Shown here: positions 43,523 to 51,918 of the stretch, in pieces | Layout of the letters: the number at the start of each line of letters is the position of its first letter | How positions within the stretch are numbered: position 1 is the stretch's first letter | Translations under genes and position numbers: made by a program | The notes under the pieces: generated by a model | The model's input: the letters and a program-made list of their open reading frames with translations, nothing else | Database searches by the model: none | What the model was told of the DNA's origin: nothing | From: Streptomyces fagopyri | Lineage (GTDB): Bacteria; Actinomycetota; Actinomycetes; Streptomycetales; Streptomycetaceae | Length of the DNA: 64,000 bases | Direction of reading: 5' to 3' | Assembly (NCBI RefSeq): GCF_009498275.1 | Contig: NZ_CP045643.1 | Location: 1,178,001-1,242,000, forward strand

Positions 43523-44482
43523 ATGTCCGAGAGGACCGAGAGCGCCACGCAGGTGTTCGTCGACCATCGCGAGCTGCTCTTCGCGATCGTCTACAACATT
43601 CTCGGCAGCGTCGCCGACACCGAGGACGTCCTCCAGGAGACCTGGCTGTCGTGGACGGGTCGTGCCCGGCGGGCGCCGCTGGACGCGATCACCAACCCGC
43701 GCGCCTACCTCGTACGGATCGGTGTGAACCACGCGCTCGCGCGCCGTGCCGCGATCACCCGGCGCCGGGAGACGTATGTGGGGCCCTGGCTGCCGGAGCC
43801 GCTGCTCGACGAAGCGGCCCCCGACGACTCGGCCGACCGCACGCTGCGCACCGAGTCGGTGTCGCTGGCGATGCTGGTGGTCCTGGAGTCGCTCACCCCG
43901 CTGGAGCGGGCGGTCTTCGTCCTCAACGAGGTGTTCGGCTACGCGCACACCGAGATCGCGGAGGTCATCGACCGCAGTCCGGCGGCGGTGCGCCAGCTCG
44001 CGCACCGGGCGCGGGAGCACGTGCACGCCCGCCGGCCGCTCTACCGGGCCCATCCCCGTGTCCGCCGCCAGGCGACCGAGCGCTTCGTGGAGGCCGCGCT
44101 CGGCGGTGACATCGCGGCGCTGATGGAGATCCTCGCGCCGGACGTGACCGTCTGGACGGACGGCGGCGGCAAGGCGTCGGCGGGGCTGCGGCCGGTGCGC
44201 GGCCGGGACAGGGCGGCCCGGCTGTTCGCCGGTTACGCGGCGCGGCGCGGCAGTGGCCTCGACATCCGCTACCGGCGGGTCAACGGCGACGACTCCGCGG
44301 TGCTCTTCGCGGGTGAGTCACCGTACGCGGTCATGGTCATGGACCTCACTCCGGACGGTGAGCGGGTGTCCGACGTCTACATCGTCACCAACCCCGAGAA
44401 GCTCGCGCGCGTACGGCGGGACGACACCGAGAACACCGAGGCGACCGAGGCGACCGAGGCGACCGAGGAGGAGCACGCATGA
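43523..44482 (+). CDS. sigJ: ECF41-group RNA polymerase sigma factor SigJ with SnoaL-like extension
   Basis: The 319-residue protein has sigma region 2 at about 10-75 (DTEDVLQETWLSW), region 4 at about 110-165 (LTPLERAVFVLNEVFGY, then AEVIDRSPAAVRQLAHRAR) and a C-terminal SnoaL-like domain at about 180-295. The three ECF41 hallmarks are visible: WLPEPL in the linker, DGGGK in the extension and NPEKL (usual NPDKL) near the end. In ECF41 the extension acts as a built-in switch instead of a separate anti-sigma factor. The last residues carry an EAT repeat from a 9-bp DNA repeat. The start ATG is behind GGGAGGAATG. The stop overlaps the cytochrome b start (ATGA). Confidence 0.93.
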   Translation: MSERTESATQVFVDHRELLFAIVYNILGSVADTEDVLQETWLSWTGRARRAPLDAITNPRAYLVRIGVNHALARRAAITRRRETYVGPWLPEPLLDEAAPDDSADRTLRTESVSLAMLVVLESLTPLERAVFVLNEVFGYAHTEIAEVIDRSPAAVRQLAHRAREHVHARRPLYRAHPRVRRQATERFVEAALGGDIAALMEILAPDVTVWTDGGGKASAGLRPVRGRDRAARLFAGYAARRGSGLDIRYRRVNGDDSAVLFAGESPYAVMVMDLTPDGERVSDVYIVTNPEKLARVRRDDTENTEATEATEATEEEHA

Positions 44483-46026
44483 CGGACACCGGGAGCGCGT
44501 CGGGGAGGGCGTCCTCGGGCGAGCGCCTCGCCGACTGGTTCGACGGCCGTGTCGGCCTCCACACCCTCGGCAGGCGGTATCTGCGCAAGGTCTTCCCGGA
44601 CCACTGGTCCTTCCTGCTCGGCGAGATCTGCCTGTACAGCTTCGTGGTGCTGGTCCTCACCGGCGTGTACCTGACGCTGTTCTTCCATCCCTCCATGAAC
44701 GAGGTGACCTACCACGGCGGTTACGTCCCGCTGAACGGCATCCGCATGTCGGAGGCGTACGCGTCCACCCTCGACATCAGTTTCGACGTGCGCGGCGGGC
44801 TGCTGATCCGGCAGATCCACCACTGGGCCGCGCTGATCTTCCTGGCGGCGATGCTGACGCACATGATGCGGCACTTCTTCACGGGGTCCTTCCGCAAACC
44901 CCGTGAGCTGAACTGGGTGTTCGGCTGGACACTCCTGCTCCTCGGCATGTTCGAGGGCCTGTTCGGCTACTCGCTGCCGGACGACCTGCTGTCCGGCACG
45001 GGGCTGCGGTTCGTGGACGGCGCGCTGCTGTCGGTGCCGGTCGTCGGCACGTATCTGTCGTTCTTCCTGTTCGGCGGGGAGTTCCCCGGCCACGACATCG
45101 TGTCCCGCTTCTACGCGCTGCACGTTCTGCTGATCCCGGGGATCATGGCGGCGCTCGTCGTCGCGCATCTGATCCTCGTCGTGTACCACAAGCACACCCA
45201 GTTCGCGGGACCGGGAAGGACCGAACGCAACGTGGTGGGGACGCCGTTCCTGCCGGTGTACCTGGCGAAGGCGGGGGGTTTCCTCTTCCTGGTGTCCGGC
45301 GTGATCACGCTGGTCGCGGCGGTCGCGAGCGTCAACCCGGTCTGGGCATACGGCCCCTACCGCGCCGACCAGGTGTCGACGGGCGCCCAGCCCGACTGGT
45401 ACCTGGGCTTCGCCGAGGGCCTGGTCCGTGTCATGCCGGGCTGGGAGGTCGATGTCGCGGGGCACACGCTGGTGCTCGGTGTGCTCGTCCCCGTCGTGGT
45501 CTTCCCGCTGCTCCTGGTCGCCATCGGCGTCTACCCGTTCGTGGAGGCCCGGTTCACGGGGGACCGGCGTGAGCACCATCTCCTGGACCGTCCGCGCAAC
45601 CGGCCGGTGCGTACGGCGATCGGGGCGGCGTGGATCAGCCTGTACCTGATCCTGCTGGCGGGCGGTGGCAACGACATCGTGGCGACCCGTCTGCATCTGT
45701 CCATCAACAGCGTGACCTGGGCCGTGCGGGTCTGCCTGTTCGTCGTCCCGGTCCTCGCCTTCGTGGTGACGCGCCGCCTCTGTCTGGGGCTGCGGGAGCG
45801 GGACCGCGAGCTGGTGGCGCACGGCCGTGCGACCGGCGTGATCACACGCCTGCCGCACGGCGAGTACGTCGAGGTCCACCGTCCGCTCGGCCCGGCCGAA
45901 CTCCACACGCTGACCGAGCACGAGCATCGCGGGCGGTCAGACGGCCGGGACCTCCAGCCGGCTGATGCGCAGCGCGCCGTCGGCGGCTCCGGGGTGTCCG
46001 CTGGTCAGGAGGATCCGCAGCCGTGA
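44479..46026 (+). CDS. qcrB: Orphan cytochrome b subunit (QcrB-like) of a bc1-type complex
   Basis: The 515-residue membrane protein carries haem b ligands in IHHWAALIFLAAMLTHMMRHF (second helix) and YALHVLLIPGIMAALVVAH (fourth helix), as in actinobacterial QcrB. QPDWYLGF stands at the position of the Qo-site PEWY motif. About nine helices are predicted. No QcrA Rieske or QcrC cytochrome c gene is adjacent, so it is an extra, solitary paralogue. The four-base overlap with sigJ implies co-expression. The hydrophilic C-tail overlaps the convergent GH2 gene by 90 bp, and the tail from about residue 485 looks non-conserved. Confidence 0.92.
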   Translation: MTDTGSASGRASSGERLADWFDGRVGLHTLGRRYLRKVFPDHWSFLLGEICLYSFVVLVLTGVYLTLFFHPSMNEVTYHGGYVPLNGIRMSEAYASTLDISFDVRGGLLIRQIHHWAALIFLAAMLTHMMRHFFTGSFRKPRELNWVFGWTLLLLGMFEGLFGYSLPDDLLSGTGLRFVDGALLSVPVVGTYLSFFLFGGEFPGHDIVSRFYALHVLLIPGIMAALVVAHLILVVYHKHTQFAGPGRTERNVVGTPFLPVYLAKAGGFLFLVSGVITLVAAVASVNPVWAYGPYRADQVSTGAQPDWYLGFAEGLVRVMPGWEVDVAGHTLVLGVLVPVVVFPLLLVAIGVYPFVEARFTGDRREHHLLDRPRNRPVRTAIGAAWISLYLILLAGGGNDIVATRLHLSINSVTWAVRVCLFVVPVLAFVVTRRLCLGLRERDRELVAHGRATGVITRLPHGEYVEVHRPLGPAELHTLTEHEHRGRSDGRDLQPADAQRAVGGSGVSAGQEDPQP

Positions 46027-49000
46027 CCCGCGGGCCCGGTCGAAGGTGATCACGGTCGGGAGGTCGGACACGGTGGCCCAGTCGACGGCCGTTCCCTTCA
46101 CCGGCACGTAGCGCTCGCCGTCCCACACCGAGACCTCGGCCGAGGCGGGCAGGGCGTGCGTCGCGTCGACGGTGAAGGAGACCTCGACGCGGTCGACGGC
46201 CCGAGGACGTGCCCAGGTGACCGAGACCCAGTCCTCGGGGCGGGCCCCGCTGAAGGCGGGCAGCAGGGCCGTGGCCGACTTGTAGAAGGCGTTGGACCAG
46301 CCGGTCGCCGCGTCGCCGTCGAGCATGGCGGCCGGCAGGGAGTCCGGGCGCCCCGAGTAGCCGGCGTCCGCGAACGGGTGGGCGGGGGCGCCGGGTCCGG
46401 GGTCCGGTTCGAACCGGGCGGCCGCAGTGGTCGCCCTCGTGCGCGCCGTGGTGGCCGCCACGGAGACGGTGGCGCTCCGCAGCCCTTCGGAGCGGGCCGT
46501 CACCCGCAGCGTTCCCGGGTGTGTGCCGCTGCGGACGATCGCGAGGGCCTTGCCGTGGAAGGCCGTCCGGGTGCTCGCCTGATAGCGCTCGGCGCTCTCC
46601 TCCTGGCCGTTGTCGAGACCGGCGAGCGAGCCGCCGTGCGCGTCGAACGCGATCAGGTGCTGGGCGTCGGGCACGACCACACCCCGGGCGTCGACGACCT
46701 CCGCGGTCACGAACACCAGGGAACGGCCGTCCGCGGGCGTTGAATCGCGGTCCGCGGTGAGGCGGATCCGGTGCGGCGCTCCCGCGGTGCGCAGCACGTC
46801 GGTGGCGACGGCCCGGCCGTCACGGCGGGCGACCGCCTTCAACTCACCCGGCGCATAAGGCACGTTCCAGGTCAGGTGGAGTTTCCCCGCGCTGCCGTTC
46901 GGGCTGGTGTAGCTGCCCGGGTAGGGGCCCGAGGTGAACGTCTTGTCGTCGCCGGTCGCCTCGGTGGTCTCCAGATAGGTGCGGCCGTCGACGGTCCTCT
47001 TCGTGTCGAACTTCCGCGTGCCCAGGGACTTTCCGTTGAGGAAGAGCTCTACGGTGTCGACGTTCGCGTACGCCCACACCTCGACCGTGTCGCCCGTCCC
47101 GTGGTTCCAGGTCATGGGCACCAGATGGACCATGGGTTCGCTCACCCACTGGCTCCGGAAGAGGTGGTACATGTCCTTGGGGAAGCCCGCCGTGTCGACC
47201 GCGCCGAAGAAGGACGCCTTGACCGGGAAGACGTCGTAGGGCGTGGGTTCGCCGATGTAGTCGATCCCCGACCAGAGGAACTGGCCCGCGAACCACTTGC
47301 GGTCCCGGTCCTTCTTGTGGCCGTACTCGCCGCTCATGGTCCAGGAGGCGAGGTTGTTGTCGTACGAGGAGGTCGCGCGCCGGCCCGGCGTGTGGTTCTC
47401 GCCGGTGTTGAGGTGTCCCGGCTCCTGGTAGGTGCCGCGGGAGGAGGTCTCGGAGGACGACTCCGACTCGAAGAGGAAGAGGTGGGGGTAGGCGGCGTGC
47501 AGCGCGTCCACCGACTGCGCGGTGTTGTAGTTGAGGCCGAGCCCGTCCAGTTTGGCGAGCATGAGGTCGGCCGCGGACCCCTTGGCGGGCGGGCGGCGGT
47601 ACTTGTCGGAGCCGATGACCAGCGGGCGGGTGTCGTCGGCGGCCCTGATGGCGCCGATGACGCGGTCGGCCATGGCCAGTCCGGCGGTCGAGGTGGAGTC
47701 GGGTACCTCGTTGCCGATCGACCACAGGACCACCGCGGGCGAGTTGCGGGCCGCGAGGACCATCTCGGTGGCGTCCTTCTCGCACCACTCGTCGAAGAAG
47801 CGGCCGTAGTCGTACCGCGTCTTGCCGGTCCGCCAGCAGTCGAAGGCCTCCACCATCATCACGATGCCCAGTTCCTCACAGACCTGGATCATCTGTGGGG
47901 AGGGCGGGTTGTGGGAGGTGCGGAAGGCGTTGACGCCCATCGACTTCATGACGGTCATCTGCCGGCGCACGGCGTCGACGCTGATCGCCGCGCCGAGGGC
48001 GCCCTGGTCGTGGTGGAGGTCGACGCCCTTGATCTTGGCGTGGGTGCCGTTGAGATGGAATCCCTCGTCCGGGTCGAAGCGGAACGAGCGGATGCCGAAT
48101 GACGTGCGGCACGTGTCGACGGCTCTGCCGCCGACACGTAGCTCGGTCTCCAGCGTGTAACGGTGACCGGGGGTCGCGAAGTCCCACAACTTCGGGTGCT
48201 CGACCGTGAGTTCGTGGGCCTCTTCGGCACGGTCGCCGACCGTGGCGGTGGTGGACGTGCGGGCCGCCGTCCGGCCGTCGGGGTCGACGATCCGCGAGAT
48301 CACCTGGACCTCGGCCGCGGCACCGGTCCGGTTGACCACGGTCGTCCGGGCCCGGACGACCGCGCGCCGCGCGCTGACGTCGGGCGTGGTGACGTAGGTG
48401 CCCCAGCGCTCGACGTGCACCGGTTCGGTGATCACGAGACGGGCCTCGCGGTAGATGCCGCTGCCCGAGTACCAGCGGCTGCTGGGGAGTCGGTTCTGGA
48501 CCTTGACCGCGATGACGTTGGCGGTCGTGCCGTCGGTGTGCACCAGGTCGGTGAGGTCGAAGGCGAACCCCGTGTATCCGTAGGGGTGATGGCCGGCCTC
48601 GGTGCCGTTGCAGTGGACGTACGAGTCCATGTAGACGCCGTCGAACTCCACCGAGATCCGCTTGCCGGCGACGGCGGGCGGCAGGGTGAAGGCAATGCGG
48701 TACCAGCCGAGGCCGCCGGGGAAGAAGCCGGTGCCGCTGGTGGTGCCGTGCTCCGTGGTGGGCGTCTGCTCGATGCTCCAGTCGTGCGGGACGGCCACCT
48801 CACGCCAGCCCGCGTCGTCGTAGCCGGGCTGTGCCGCGCCGTCGTACGCCCCGGTCGGGTCGGTGATCCCGCCCGGGTCGACCAGGGCGAAGCGCCAGCC
48901 GTCGTGGAGTTCGACGGTGCTGCGGCCCGTCGCGTGCCCGGACGAGGCCGCCCGGGCGTCCGCGGCGCCCACGAACGCTCCGGCCGTGGGTGCGGCGGTT

Positions 49001-49035
49001 CCTGCGATCAATACCGATCTCCGAGTGACCGTCAA
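45937..49035 (-). CDS. Secreted glycoside hydrolase family 2 enzyme (beta-galactosidase-like) with F5/8-type C-terminal domain
   Basis: The 1032-residue enzyme has a twin-arginine signal (TRRSVLIAG) and a GH2 sugar-binding domain at about 40-200 (PHDWSIEQTP, GLGWYRIAFTLP). An immunoglobulin-like domain follows, then a TIM barrel at about 320-620: HHDQGALGAA, TSHNPPSPQM, LWSIGNEVPDS with the acid/base Glu, and FLFESESSSETSS with the nucleophile Glu. DUF4982-type and Ig-like beta domains come next. A discoidin-like carbohydrate-binding domain ends the protein (about 880-1032; WSNAFYKSATALLP, WDGERYVPVKG). TTG 49035 behind GGGAG is chosen. Beta-galactosidase or beta-glucuronidase-type activity is plausible. 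The 3' end overlaps qcrB convergently. Confidence 0.9.
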   Translation of the reverse strand: MTVTRRSVLIAGTAAPTAGAFVGAADARAASSGHATGRSTVELHDGWRFALVDPGGITDPTGAYDGAAQPGYDDAGWREVAVPHDWSIEQTPTTEHGTTSGTGFFPGGLGWYRIAFTLPPAVAGKRISVEFDGVYMDSYVHCNGTEAGHHPYGYTGFAFDLTDLVHTDGTTANVIAVKVQNRLPSSRWYSGSGIYREARLVITEPVHVERWGTYVTTPDVSARRAVVRARTTVVNRTGAAAEVQVISRIVDPDGRTAARTSTTATVGDRAEEAHELTVEHPKLWDFATPGHRYTLETELRVGGRAVDTCRTSFGIRSFRFDPDEGFHLNGTHAKIKGVDLHHDQGALGAAISVDAVRRQMTVMKSMGVNAFRTSHNPPSPQMIQVCEELGIVMMVEAFDCWRTGKTRYDYGRFFDEWCEKDATEMVLAARNSPAVVLWSIGNEVPDSTSTAGLAMADRVIGAIRAADDTRPLVIGSDKYRRPPAKGSAADLMLAKLDGLGLNYNTAQSVDALHAAYPHLFLFESESSSETSSRGTYQEPGHLNTGENHTPGRRATSSYDNNLASWTMSGEYGHKKDRDRKWFAGQFLWSGIDYIGEPTPYDVFPVKASFFGAVDTAGFPKDMYHLFRSQWVSEPMVHLVPMTWNHGTGDTVEVWAYANVDTVELFLNGKSLGTRKFDTKRTVDGRTYLETTEATGDDKTFTSGPYPGSYTSPNGSAGKLHLTWNVPYAPGELKAVARRDGRAVATDVLRTAGAPHRIRLTADRDSTPADGRSLVFVTAEVVDARGVVVPDAQHLIAFDAHGGSLAGLDNGQEESAERYQASTRTAFHGKALAIVRSGTHPGTLRVTARSEGLRSATVSVAATTARTRATTAAARFEPDPGPGAPAHPFADAGYSGRPDSLPAAMLDGDAATGWSNAFYKSATALLPAFSGARPEDWVSVTWARPRAVDRVEVSFTVDATHALPASAEVSVWDGERYVPVKGTAVDWATVSDLPTVITFDRARGSRLRILLTSGHPGAADGALRISRLEVPAV

Positions 49036-49340
49036 GGCAGCTCTCCCTCATCAAGGGCCCATAACTCATCACAACTGATCGTGAACAAACAGATTCTGAC
49101 GGGATGACACTTGCGGCCGTCAAGGGGCGGACACCCACTTCCGTCCCGGATGCCACATCGGCCGGAACGCGTCGCGCCGATACGCCCCCGGCCGGGCCGA
49201 GTGCGGAGTGGGTGGCGCGCCGCCCGCGCACGGGGCTGAGACCCCGGACGCGTGTTCACTGCTGGACGCCCCGGAGCATGGACGCGAACCCCCGCCGGGG
49301 CACCGCCCACGCCCGTCGCCCTGCGCCGCGCCGGGTCCGC
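49036..49340. other. GH2 upstream region; promoter-like at the left end
   Basis: Positions 49055-49105 are AT-rich (CATAACTCATCACAACTGAT and GTGAACAAACAGATTCTGAC), the clearest promoter-like segment upstream of the GH2 gene. To the right the sequence is GC-rich and non-coding on both strands, with no ribosome binding site, up to the ATPase remnant. Confidence 0.45.
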
Positions 49341-49508
49341 GCCGGGCCGGGACCTTCGACGAGGGCGGCCGCGGGCTGTTCCTCGTCGCCCGGCTCACCC
49401 GGCGGTGGGCTGTTCCTCGTCGCCCGGCTCACCCGGCGGCGGAGCAGCCGGCACACGCCCGACGGAGAGGCGATCCGGGCGGAGCTGAGCCTGCTCCCCG
49501 AGGTCTGA
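49341..49508 (+). pseudogene. Remnant of a GHKL (RsbW-like anti-sigma/SpoIIE-linked) ATPase, C-terminal part only
   Basis: Only about the last 45 residues of an ATP-binding anti-sigma-type protein are left: FDEGGRGLFLVARLTRRW in one frame, then FLVARLTRRRSSRHTPDGE and a C-terminal IRAELSLLPEV in another. GRGLFLV is the G2 box of the fold. A 34-bp tandem duplication (copies at 49373-49405 and 49407-49439) shifts the frame between the halves. The N-terminal kinase region (N box and G1 box) is absent upstream, so the gene is dead. Confidence 0.6.
49373..49439 (+). repeat. 34-bp tandem duplication in the ATPase remnant
   Basis: The 33-nt word beginning GGGCTGTTCCTCGTCGCC occurs at 49373-49405 and, after one extra T, at 49407-49439, giving a 34-bp period. 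As 34 is not a multiple of three, the duplication changes the frame of the remnant gene. Confidence 0.9.
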
Positions 49509-49639
49509 CCGGCCCCGGGTCCGATCCGCCGTCAGATGTCCGACGCGCTCACGGAGGTCTGACCGCGTCCCGTCGGGGCAGGTGGTGCGGCATCTGATGT
49601 GATGGACGGGCACCCGATCGTGCCCTGGAGGACCGAACC

Positions 49640-50896
49640 CTGAACACCCCGCTCGCCGAAACACTGTCCGTCGTGCTGCTCGCCGCCGTGCTCGTCTGCG
49701 CGGTGGTGCGGCCGTTCGGCTGGCCCGAGGCGGTCGTCGCGGTGCCCGCCGCCCTGCTGGTGATGGCCACCGGCGCGATCTCCTGGGGGCATGCCCGCGA
49801 GGAGGCCGCGCACCTGGGTCCCGTGATCGGCTTCCTGGCGGCCGTACTGGTCCTCGCCCGGTTCTGTGACGACGAGGGGCTCTTCCACGCGTGCGGCGCC
49901 TGGATGGCGCGCTGGGCGGCGGGCCGGCCCCGGCGTCTGCTCACCGCGGTCTTCGCGCTCGCCTCCGCGATCACCGCGGTGCTCAGCCTCGACGCCACCA
50001 TCGTGCTGCTCACGCCCGTCGTCTTCGCCACCGCGGCCCGGATGGGCGCCCGCCCCAAACCGCACGTGTACGCCTGCACCCATCTGTCGAACACGGCCTC
50101 GCTGCTGCTCCCGGTCTCCAACCTCACCAACCTGCTGGCCTTCACCGCGAGCGGACTGAGCTTCACCCGGTTCGCCGCGCTGATGGTCCTTCCGTGGCTG
50201 GTCGCGATCGGCGCCGAGTACGTCGTCTTCCGGCGTTTCTTCGCCCGCGACCTGGCGGCCGCCGCTCCGCAGCCCACCCTCGACGCGCCGCCGGAGCTTC
50301 CGCTCTTCGCGCTGGTCACGGTGGGATGCACCCTGGCCGGGTTCGTCGTCGCCTCCGCGGTCGGGATCGATCCGGCGTGGTCGGCGGCGGCCGGGGCGCT
50401 GGTGCTCGCCGTCCGGGCGATGGTGCGCGGGCGCGCCACCGTGCTGACCGTCGTCCGGGCCACCGCTCCGGCCTTCCTGGCCTTCGTCCTCGCCCTGGGC
50501 GTCGTCGTGCGGGCGGTGGTCGACAACGGACTCTCCGACGCCCTGGGCCGGATCCTGCCGGACGGCAGCGGGCTGCCCGCGCTGCTCGGGATCGCCGCGC
50601 TCGCCGCCGTCCTGGCCAATCTGATCAACAACCTGCCCGCGGTCCTGGTGCTGCTGCCGCTCGCCGCCACGTCCGGTTCCGGCGCGGTACTGGCGGTGCT
50701 GCTCGGCGTCAACATCGGACCCAACCTCACCTACGCCGGTTCCCTGGCGACCCTGCTGTGGCGGCGTATCGTCCACGAACACGAACACGGCGTCGACCTC
50801 AAGGAGTTCACCCGGCTCGGCCTGATCGCCGTGCCGGCCGCGCTGGTCCCCGCCGTACTGGCACTGTGGACCTCGCTCCACGTCATCGGAGGCTGA
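49640..50896 (+). CDS. ArsB/SLC13-type ion transporter, probable CTG start
   Basis: The membrane protein has 418 residues from 49640, with about 11-12 predicted helices and the ArsB/NhaD-type motifs LSLDATIVLLTPVVFATA and NLINNLPAVLVLLPL, each with the Asp/Asn dyads typical of the ion transporter superfamily. It may move arsenite, sulfate or dicarboxylates. The ribosome binding site GGAGG lies about eight bases before the codon CTG 49640, and the encoded N-terminus NTPLAETLSVVLL fits. The only canonical in-frame start is GTG 49673, which has no ribosome binding site, and there is an in-frame stop at 49595. It is followed after 16 bp by a universal stress protein gene. Confidence 0.85.
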   Translation: MNTPLAETLSVVLLAAVLVCAVVRPFGWPEAVVAVPAALLVMATGAISWGHAREEAAHLGPVIGFLAAVLVLARFCDDEGLFHACGAWMARWAAGRPRRLLTAVFALASAITAVLSLDATIVLLTPVVFATAARMGARPKPHVYACTHLSNTASLLLPVSNLTNLLAFTASGLSFTRFAALMVLPWLVAIGAEYVVFRRFFARDLAAAAPQPTLDAPPELPLFALVTVGCTLAGFVVASAVGIDPAWSAAAGALVLAVRAMVRGRATVLTVVRATAPAFLAFVLALGVVVRAVVDNGLSDALGRILPDGSGLPALLGIAALAAVLANLINNLPAVLVLLPLAATSGSGAVLAVLLGVNIGPNLTYAGSLATLLWRRIVHEHEHGVDLKEFTRLGLIAVPAALVPAVLALWTSLHVIGG

Positions 50897-50912
50897 ACGG
50901 AGGACGCTGCCC

Positions 50913-51404
50913 ATGCGGGTGATCGTCTGGCTCGTCGAAGGGACCTGGCCGGCGTGTGTGGACGCGGTGCGCGAGCACGCGCCGCGCGCGACGGAGGTCG
51001 TTCTGCTGCACGTCAGCGAGCCGGGGGTGGCCGGGCTGGCGCACGGCGCCTTCGCCGGACTGCTCGGCCGGGGGCACCGGGAGCGCGATCCCGAAGTGCT
51101 GCTGGAGGGCCTCGGCGCCTCCTCGGCCGTACAGCTGCTCGACGCGGCGGCCGAGCGGCTCGGCCGGCCCTGCGAACGTCTGGAGCGCGCCGGCCGCGCC
51201 GAACGCCAGGTGGTCGCCGCCGCCGACGGCGCCGACCTGCTCGTGCTCGCCCGCGACGGCGACCGGGCCCGCCTGGGCCCGCACAGTCTGGGCCCGGCGG
51301 GGCGGTTCGTCGTCGACCACGCGCCCTGTCCGGTACTGCTGGTCTGGCCGGAGTCGGCCCCGGACGTCACGACCTTGCCGCCGCCTCCGCCGCACCACCC
51401 CTAG
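50913..51404 (+). CDS. Universal stress protein (UspA family)
   Basis: This 163-residue UspA-fold protein has beta-alpha repeats and a C-terminal nucleotide-binding-like region ending FVVDHAPCPVLLVWP, the usual UspA closing strand. The Gly-rich phosphate loop is abbreviated (RLGPHSLGPAGRFVV instead of G-2x-G-9x-G-S), so ATP binding is uncertain. It lies 16 bp after the transporter gene and is probably co-transcribed. The Pro/His-rich last 12 residues are disordered. The role is probably modulation of the transporter or stress response; this is inference from linkage. Confidence 0.85.
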   Translation: MRVIVWLVEGTWPACVDAVREHAPRATEVVLLHVSEPGVAGLAHGAFAGLLGRGHRERDPEVLLEGLGASSAVQLLDAAAERLGRPCERLERAGRAERQVVAAADGADLLVLARDGDRARLGPHSLGPAGRFVVDHAPCPVLLVWPESAPDVTTLPPPPPHHP

Positions 51405-51522
51405 GCCGCAGGCCCGTCAGGGAGCGGTGCCCGGTGTGGCGAGCGGGAGTACCTCCGACGCTCCTGAGGCAGTGGGAGAACGTGCCTCGCGTCGCGACGG
51501 GCCGGTCGTCACCGCTCCCGGC

Positions 51523-51570
51523 ACCGGGTCGCGTCCGACCGTGCGCACCGGGTCGCGTCCGACCGTGCGC
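51523..51570. repeat. 24-bp tandem duplication
   Basis: Two identical 24-bp units, each starting ACCGGGTCGCGTCCGACC, lie at 51523-51546 and 51547-51570. A third, shortened relative begins at 51571. Confidence 0.85.
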
Positions 51571-51621
51571 ACCGGATCAGCGGGCGGTGCCCGGCCAGGC
51601 GCCTCGCGAGGCCGCGGATCT

Positions 51622-51648
51622 CCCGCGTACCCCGCGTACCCCGCGTAC
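51622..51648. repeat. 9-bp tandem repeat CCCGCGTAC, three copies
   Basis: Exact copies lie at 51622-51630, 51631-51639 and 51640-51648. Confidence 0.9.
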
Positions 51649-51918
51649 CCGGGTGGCCCGGCAACGCGGCGGAGCGCCGTGCCGACCGCCCGACGCGGGA
51701 AGGAGCGGGCACCGGCCGAGGGCTGTCACGCGACCCCGGTGGATCGGCGCCCGGCGCAGGCCCGGGACTGCCCCGCGATCCCCGGTGGATCCGGAGGCGT
51801 CGGCGCACGGTGCGGGGTCGTCCTCGTACTCCGCCTGTGGGGGCGGTCCGGCGACGCCGCGAAGTGCCGCGGCTGTCGTCGCCGTCGTCGCGCGCGCCCG
51901 GGAGCATCGGGACCGCGC

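Larger units (their letters stand above)
51405..51918. other. 514-bp convergent gap filled with repeats; no gene seen
   Basis: Between the universal stress protein and AraC-regulator stops there is no credible gene. It contains a 24-bp duplication (51523-51570) and three CCCGCGTAC units (51622-51648), with many smaller CGCGTC repeats. Plus-strand frames through it are arginine-rich and run antisense into the regulator gene. Confidence 0.55.
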
